Assembly (NCBI GenBank): GCA_947034895.1
Contig: OX344765.1
Coordinates: forward strand, 45,079,001 to 45,143,000
DNA length: 64,000 nucleotides
DNA from: Rhytidiadelphus loreus
Taxonomy: Eukaryota > Streptophyta > Bryopsida > Hypnales > Hylocomiaceae
Direction: 5' to 3'
Program-made: the position numbers and the translations under genes
Notes under the pieces: model-generated
Database searches by the model: none
What the model was told of the DNA's origin: nothing
What the model saw: only the letters and a program-made list of their open reading frames with translations
Part shown: one piece after another, positions 58,261 through 64,000 of the stretch
Numbering within the stretch: position 1 is the first letter of the stretch
Layout: every line of letters begins with the position of its first letter

Positions 58261-60963
58261 AAGCATGGTCTTTAATAGCAAATGAAATTAACAATGCAGC
58301 AGCACTGAAGAAACTTCCCTTTCCACAGTTTCCAATTTCTGAATTGCCAACGTCTACTTCAACGTCCAACGAACCTCTCAATCTGAATTCAATTAGAGCC
58401 TCCATTTCCTCCAAGCACTGAATGCAAGAGACAGCATCACCGATAACACTGAATTCAATAACTTTCAGGAAGTGGCGCTCACGATTTCGAAATTGGAACG
58501 ACGGCGCTTCTTCATTCAAGAATTGTAAGTCTGCTGCAATTTGTATAGGAAAATCCAAATTCCAAATCCCTCCAAAATTGAAGGCACCAATCTCAAAAAA
58601 CATCAATCCAGCAGAGTGAGCAGACTAGCAGTCTAGCAGTCTAGCACCAGCAATCCCAGATCGCACCACGACAATAGCAGAGAATTATGGAGGTAAGTAC
58701 GATTATAGCTGCTAAAAATCAAGTAAGGTAGGGAGCTGGTAATGCTAATGCCCTCCCTGAACCCTAAACCCTAAAGACCACCGCTTACTAATCGGAAGGC
58801 TGTGCAGGAGCTGGCATGGCAAAAAATTGACGGCTCAGGGTGATGATTTGCCACCACGAGCAGGTGACGTAGCGGATGACTGCGAGCGCGACATCGGATG
58901 ACTAAAAGAAATTATTACTTTTTTGTGAACGAGCTCTGTAAACTTGCTCAAATCCTCATTTCTTGGGGATTTCCTCCCATGTACATTTAGCACACTTGAA
59001 AATTTGGTAGAAAATGGGCAAAATTTAGCCACTTCCAAGATTGTTGTTCCTCACCCAGTCTTTGTTCTTGAGGAAAATGATGGTGAAATTTATTGTTCAC
59101 TGTCTAGGATTATAGATGGAAAATTTTAGAATATAAACTCTCCAAACATGAGAACCTAACCTAGGGTCAATTTGAGGAATACCTAGAATGAGAACTTAGA
59201 AATGCACAATTTAGTATTCATGTAGTGTCCAAAAAAACAAGTTGAGAAGATTTGAAATTAAGTTTAATTTATGATCAATCTTAGACAATTTAATGAAAGG
59301 AGATGGCTTATTTAGATGGCTTAGTTGGATGGTTTTAGGTGTAGTTGCTTTGAGTCTCATCAAAAGGTAACTATCAAAGACATAAGATGATTTTAGTTAT
59401 GGAATCTATCCTTACATGCTTATCAAAATGCTTTTCGGTTCATCCACCTCAACTTTTAGGTAGATATTTTAGCTTTTGGGTGGTTATTGATTGATTCACA
59501 TCATATCAACACTAAAAGGAGAAAGGCCCTAGGGCACTAAGCTCCAAGACCTCAAGGCCCTCCTTTCTACTTATACTATACAATCTTTGGATCCTTTTAG
59601 CTTGAGAGAGTTGTTAAAAGTTTATGTAGGAGAGAAATTTAATCCTATAAGAACAAAACCTATAACCGTGTTGTCAAATTTCAAAATCCTTCACTTTATA
59701 TACTTTACTTTGCCACCATGTATGAAAGAAATTGTTATCTTCAAAGATGAAATCATGTCTTCTATAAAAGCTACAAGCCATAAAATTGAAGTTTTTTTTG
59801 TAAAGATTTAAAATTACCATAAAATTTTGAAAAATAAGTAAAGAAATTCATTCAAATACAAAGTGTACTTAAAAAATTTGAAAACACAATTATAAACAAG
59901 CTATTTTGTAGAGTATCATGATTTAAACCAAATTTTTGTATTGTTCTATACTTAACAACAAAATTAGTATCTACTCCAAGCAATAAAGGATTAACCCTAC
60001 AAAGCTACATCAATTGATGGATGATTTAATAAGGTTTTAGAGAATGGAAACATAATTTTTCATCCACTTTTTGGGGTGGAAAGTTTATGAACTCATTTTG
60101 AATGAATGGTGTTGAATATTACTTCAATATCATTTTAGAGACTTTTTTACATCAAAGGATGTTTAATCCACAAGTCACCATGTATTTTACTTTGGCATTT
60201 TCTAAATGTGAATTTGAGCTATGAAATTATCTTTTTTGATTTTGAGCCCAACCAATCAAATGAAGTCAATAAAATGTAATTCATGAACAAGTGAAGTGTA
60301 GTCAATGAAGTCTAGGAAAAATGAACTTGAAAATTTTAAAAATTCCTTAAATTGAATATTTTATTGGAATTCGCAATTTGAACCTAATTCAACCATCTCT
60401 TGATTTTCCAATTATAGAAAGATATGGTAAATATTTTTACTCAATGATATTTGAAACTCTATGGAGAAAATGGAGAAAATTTCAGATTTTTTTAGCATAG
60501 AATATTTGGTATTTGGTATGCACTTTCTTTACTTTCTCCTTTAAAAATTCACAAAATTTTCAAACTTTCACAAAAAAAATTCCAATATTTATGACTTATA
60601 AAGACATGTGATTTCATCTCTCAAAAATGAGTATAAAATATTTCTATCATAAATAGAAAAAAAAATGGACTCATACAAAGTAAAAGGATTCTGAAGTTCA
60701 AATCCGTGTTCATAGGCCCGTCCTTTCAGGGTTAACTATGTTGTCATCAATGAGTTTGCCACCTTCGTGCATAAGGAGTTGGAAATGGGAGTTTTTGTAC
60801 GTTGCGGGAGTGGAAACGTAACAGTTAGGAGCACAATTACCTCAATTAAGTACATTACCTTGTGCACATTTGAAAAAGAATATTTCGTTATTTCGGCAGC
60901 CTTCTCATTACAAGTCCATCAATCTCTTTACTAAACATAAACTTCACGGTCTAGATGCAAAAT
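58261..60963. other. Gene-free spacer with repeats
   Basis: A CAGTCTAG microrepeat lies near 58629-58642. A telomere-like double CCCTAAA (a plant telo-box) lies at about 58758-58774. From about 59100 on the DNA is AT-rich and includes family-4 copy C at 60185-60470. No gene is recognised; the 62-74 aa frames have no family signal. Confidence 0.45.
60185..60470 (+). repeat. Dispersed repeat family 4, copy C
   Basis: Third copy of the family at 16370 and 17630, in the same orientation, with 'gtgaatttgagctatgaaa', 'aattgaatattttattg.aa' and 'gattttccaattatagaaa'. About 250 bp further on, 'ggcccgtcctttcagggtta' resembles 'ggcgtatcctttcaaggtta' at about 18051, so the shared region may be longer. 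Confidence 0.5.
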
Positions 60964-63814
60964 TTACACGGAGCTGAGATACTGCTTGGCTGTCCATGAC
61001 TCTCCTGGCTGCAGCTCCACTGGTGCAAGCTGAAATGCATGGAACACACAGGTTAATGAGATACAAAATATTGCAGATACAGATAACATCTATTTGCGTC
61101 AACAAAAAGAAGAAAAGAAGAAAGCTGGCAAGTCTGGTTGATTTGAAGTAAAACATACCTGCGCATTTTCAACGCAAACAAAGTCCTTGTAACAGGATTC
61201 CATGGTCAAATACGGATTCCAAAGCACTGCATCTGTCCATCTGCAAAGCAGGAAAGCTTTAAAGGTTTTGTTGAGGTTGGTTGAAGTCAAGAAAATCATT
61301 AAGCATGGCAGAAGATTTCTTCTTTAAGGCTGCTCTGAGAACAGAGTCAGTTCATGCATCGAATAGGAATAACTTCAAGCGCCTTCCATCACCAGATCAG
61401 TACAACACAAAACAAAGCTAGGAAGAAAAGCAGGCTCTTGAGTAGGAGACGAACCCTTCATTTTTTATGGAAAGCTTAGTGCCAAATCCGTTATCCAGCA
61501 ACAACTCATTAGGAGTGTTTCTGTACATAGTGTCCACAAACCCTGGAAAAGAGATGACATCCCTGCACATTTGGTCCAAACACTACTTCGTGAGCTCCTC
61601 TATAAAATCTTCACCCCTACGTGCACAAACTTAAAATAGAGCCTTGCTCACAAAATTTAGAGCTGGTGTAACAATGTCGAGAAGAACACCAATGTTCAGT
61701 GCAATCACTTACCTGTCTTCTGAACCTTCGACGGGATTCGCAGGATCCTCGTAAGGTTTGTCAAGTCTTTTGCAGCCTTTGAAGCCCGTCACGGTTGTCT
61801 TAGAAACGTCAGCCTGCACTCAAAACACATATCAGTGATATGTTACAGATATAAAAAAAGAAACGACCGTGTATTCTTTTCAAAAGCGTAAGAAACAGAA
61901 TAGTACAATTCTCCCAAGACGATTCCAAACAGAATTGCACGCAAACTAAGCACTCCACAATCACATCTCAATGCTCGCCTTAAAGTATGAGTGGAGCGCA
62001 GTAGTGAAGGAAAAGGTTTTCGCGTCGATGTTTTCCACCACCAACTCCGTCGTTAGTTTGTTGCCGCCTAACACAATCTGTGCATTTTTGACTGGTTATA
62101 ATAGGAATGTCACAGACAGTGGCCTATCCTCTCAAAAAGCATGCCTTTTTACGTAACTGTGGTTTAGTACAAAAACGAATAGCAAGAGACGGTCTCTTCC
62201 ATGCGTACACATATTATATACCAACCTTCAAAATTCATGATTAAAGTTTGTATATCATAGACTGAGAGGCGAATTTTGTTTGGAAAAAGCATGCACTCTA
62301 AGACTCAGCCTCACCTTGAAAGTAACCAAAAATTCGTAATTCCAAATGTTGCGACTGTAGTCGCTGGGTTTCAAATTTAGGACAAGAGTGGTGGTCGCAT
62401 CATCGCTTTGAGCGCTTGCGATTTCCCACGGGACGTTCCGTGCAAATCCATGCTGAAATTCATGGCCAATCAACGTCCAGGCAAATGTGAGCTTGGCAAA
62501 CACTAGAAATCGACGACATACTTTGCCATCTTCAAAGCAGATATGATTAAAGCGCTTCAGGAGCAATGTAACGTATGAGATAAGATATGATCAGGAAAAA
62601 CGGGACCAGGACACAATTCAATGTTCCTGCAAATATCAATTGAGCATTTCAGAAAAAACGAAAACGAGTTTACACAAATCCATAGTTCAGAAAATGATTC
62701 CTAAGACTCGTGTCTAAATTATAAAAAATAGAGCCTCGTGTGGTTACCTGCTGGATGGCCCCTGGACCAAATTGAGGGAAGCAATGCGGGAGCCCTCCAC
62801 TGCATCATAAGACGCAGTCTCAGTTTATACATCCGACATGTAACAGCACAACTGCCAAACCCCAAACACACTCTAGGGAGAGTCACACATACTGAGTTTC
62901 AACTTTCTAACTTGAGAAGTTTCTTAAGGGTTAACAGATTCCACGCTCTGCTCCCCACAATGGCACTCACACAAGACTGAATCCTTGGAATGCATTTCAC
63001 TGATCCCTTGGATATCTTCAGTGCGTTCCGTGAGATGGCTTAATCAAGCAATGTAACCCTCTCTCATCCAACAATAGCAAAAATAACTATAGTCGGTATA
63101 AATAATGACAACTGAAGAAACACAAACTATATGGATAAGGTTGAATTCATAAGCCTCAACAACATGAGACACGAATTTAGCTTTCATATGTAATTGAAGG
63201 AATAGATGCATTAAAGTTGGGGGATCACCTAATTGGCTTCTGTCCAGTAAAGACAGCATCTGGCCTTACAAACAACAACTCCTTGCCTTGAGATGACTTC
63301 CACGAAGTGACACATCCTCCATATAAGTAAACTTCTGCCTCACTGCTTTGCAGACATAACAAGCAAACACAACAAAGGTCAAATTTTCGGTATGGTCATA
63401 CAATCAAAGTCATAAAAATTCGGTACGGTCGTTAAAACCATCCAGTCAACATACACCAACACATACACGGACATAGTTCCCAGAGCATTAGAAATGCACG
63501 TCTCTGTAGTACTTCAAGGTGAAGGAATGCAGAAATGGAGATAGCAAAACAAAACACCTGCCGTCGGGACTGGATAATGCAACTTTGGTCAGGCCACCCT
63601 CTCCGCTTTGCACCGTCACTCCTTTGTTCCCATATTGAGAATTCAAATTCTCAGCTTCCCCGGAAACTCTGCGCGCAGAACAAGAACCAGAAATGTGGTC
63701 AAAAGCCCGGAAATTAGTGTCCCTCACGAGCACCAATTTTCCAAGATCCTCACAGGAACCGTCATTGACCAAAGCGTTGTTCAAACTAATGTTGCGCCAC
63801 AGCAGCAGGAACCT
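60964..63814 (-). CDS. Glucose-6-phosphate 1-epimerase-like protein, 5' partial
   Basis: The aldose-1-epimerase family interconverts alpha and beta anomers of hexose 6-phosphate (EC 5.1.3.15). Exons: 63814-63558, 63342-63229, 62799-62748, 62452-62315, 62077-61979, 61813-61713, 61562-61455, 61240-61159, 61029-60964; phases agree over 338 codons. Markers in order: VYLYGGCVTSWK, GKELLFVRPDAVFTGQKPI, HCFPQFGPGAIQQHGFARN, FSFTTALHSYFK, DAVLWNP and FVCVENAQ. HGFAR and HSYF supply the two active-site His, and the Glu of CVEN the catalytic base. The tail is PVELQPGESWTAKQYLSSV. No in-frame Met precedes 63814 inside the window, so at least one 5' exon lies beyond the right edge. The Ser/Arg-rich 85 residues before the domain suggest a plastid transit peptide. 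One intron uses a GC donor (see findings). Confidence 0.9.
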
Positions 63815-64000
63815 CTGTTACCAACATACCCTCGGTTGGCCTTCAATTAGCAAGTAATGTAAACAAACTTGGTTAAATGTGTTTGGCCGCTGATCTTTAA
63901 ATGAAATTGGAGTTGTCTAATACACTATCCCTTCAATGCTGGTCTACAGCCTCGCACTTTGAATGATTGCATAAGAAATATAAACTTGATATATTTACTT
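63815..64000. other. 5' flank or intron of the epimerase-like gene
   Basis: The left side is an acceptor (GTAACAG) of the first visible exon, so this is probably intron leading to an exon beyond the window. No ATG in a usable frame was found. Confidence 0.5.

Noticed and set aside
58755..58776. Telomeric repeat
   Set aside because: Only two to three CCCTAAA units; a telo-box or chance interstitial motif rather than a telomere.

Overview
This window is nuclear DNA of a land plant. The genes are split by many short GT–AG introns and lie in long AT-rich stretches full of small DNA transposons. One gene encodes epsilon-tubulin, a basal-body tubulin kept by plants with swimming sperm and lost from flowering plants. 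With the compact introns this points to a bryophyte, most likely a moss. That assignment is inference.

All exon models below were built by reading splice sites and reading-frame phase by eye and recalling homologous families. No search was run. Six coding loci are well supported and one is tentative. (1) Epsilon-tubulin lies at 678-5532 (-) in 16 exons. (2) ATP-citrate lyase subunit B lies at 6579-11635 (-) in 14 exons; its start is followed upstream by a GC-rich promoter patch near 12290-12370. (3) A leucine-rich-repeat receptor kinase with a short cysteine-rich stalk lies at 22193-31352 (-) in 22 exons. (4) A small LEA_3-like protein (tentative) lies at 43358-43759 (+). (5) An At1g01500-like glycine-zipper membrane protein lies at 50833-52344 (-). 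(6) A decayed hAT-type transposase lies at 55183-58129 (-) and is split by a CACTA-type miniature element. (7) A glucose-6-phosphate 1-epimerase-like gene lies at 60964-63814 (-), and its first exon falls beyond the right edge. The two genes at the left edge are tandem on the minus strand, about 1 kb apart. The genes do not form a pathway or operon.

The regions between genes (11.6-22.2, 31.4-42.2, 43.8-50.8, 52.3-55.2 and 58.2-60.9 kb) hold mobile-element debris. It includes TA-flanked, TAA-flanked and CACTA miniature elements, and a fold-back family present as two inverted copies plus a fragment (37.8-40.0, 48.0-49.4 and 49.4-49.5 kb). One of those copies carries a nested 544-bp element whose empty target site survives in the fragment. 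There are also three or more families of diverged AT-rich dispersed repeats and several tandem duplications. I saw no rRNA, tRNA or CRISPR.

The most unusual structures are the fold-back family with repeated GGCGCC-centred palindromes and a (TA)n tract at its hairpin centre, the nested-element/empty-site pair, and the hAT transposase broken by apparent CGA-to-TGA changes and by a CACTA miniature element.
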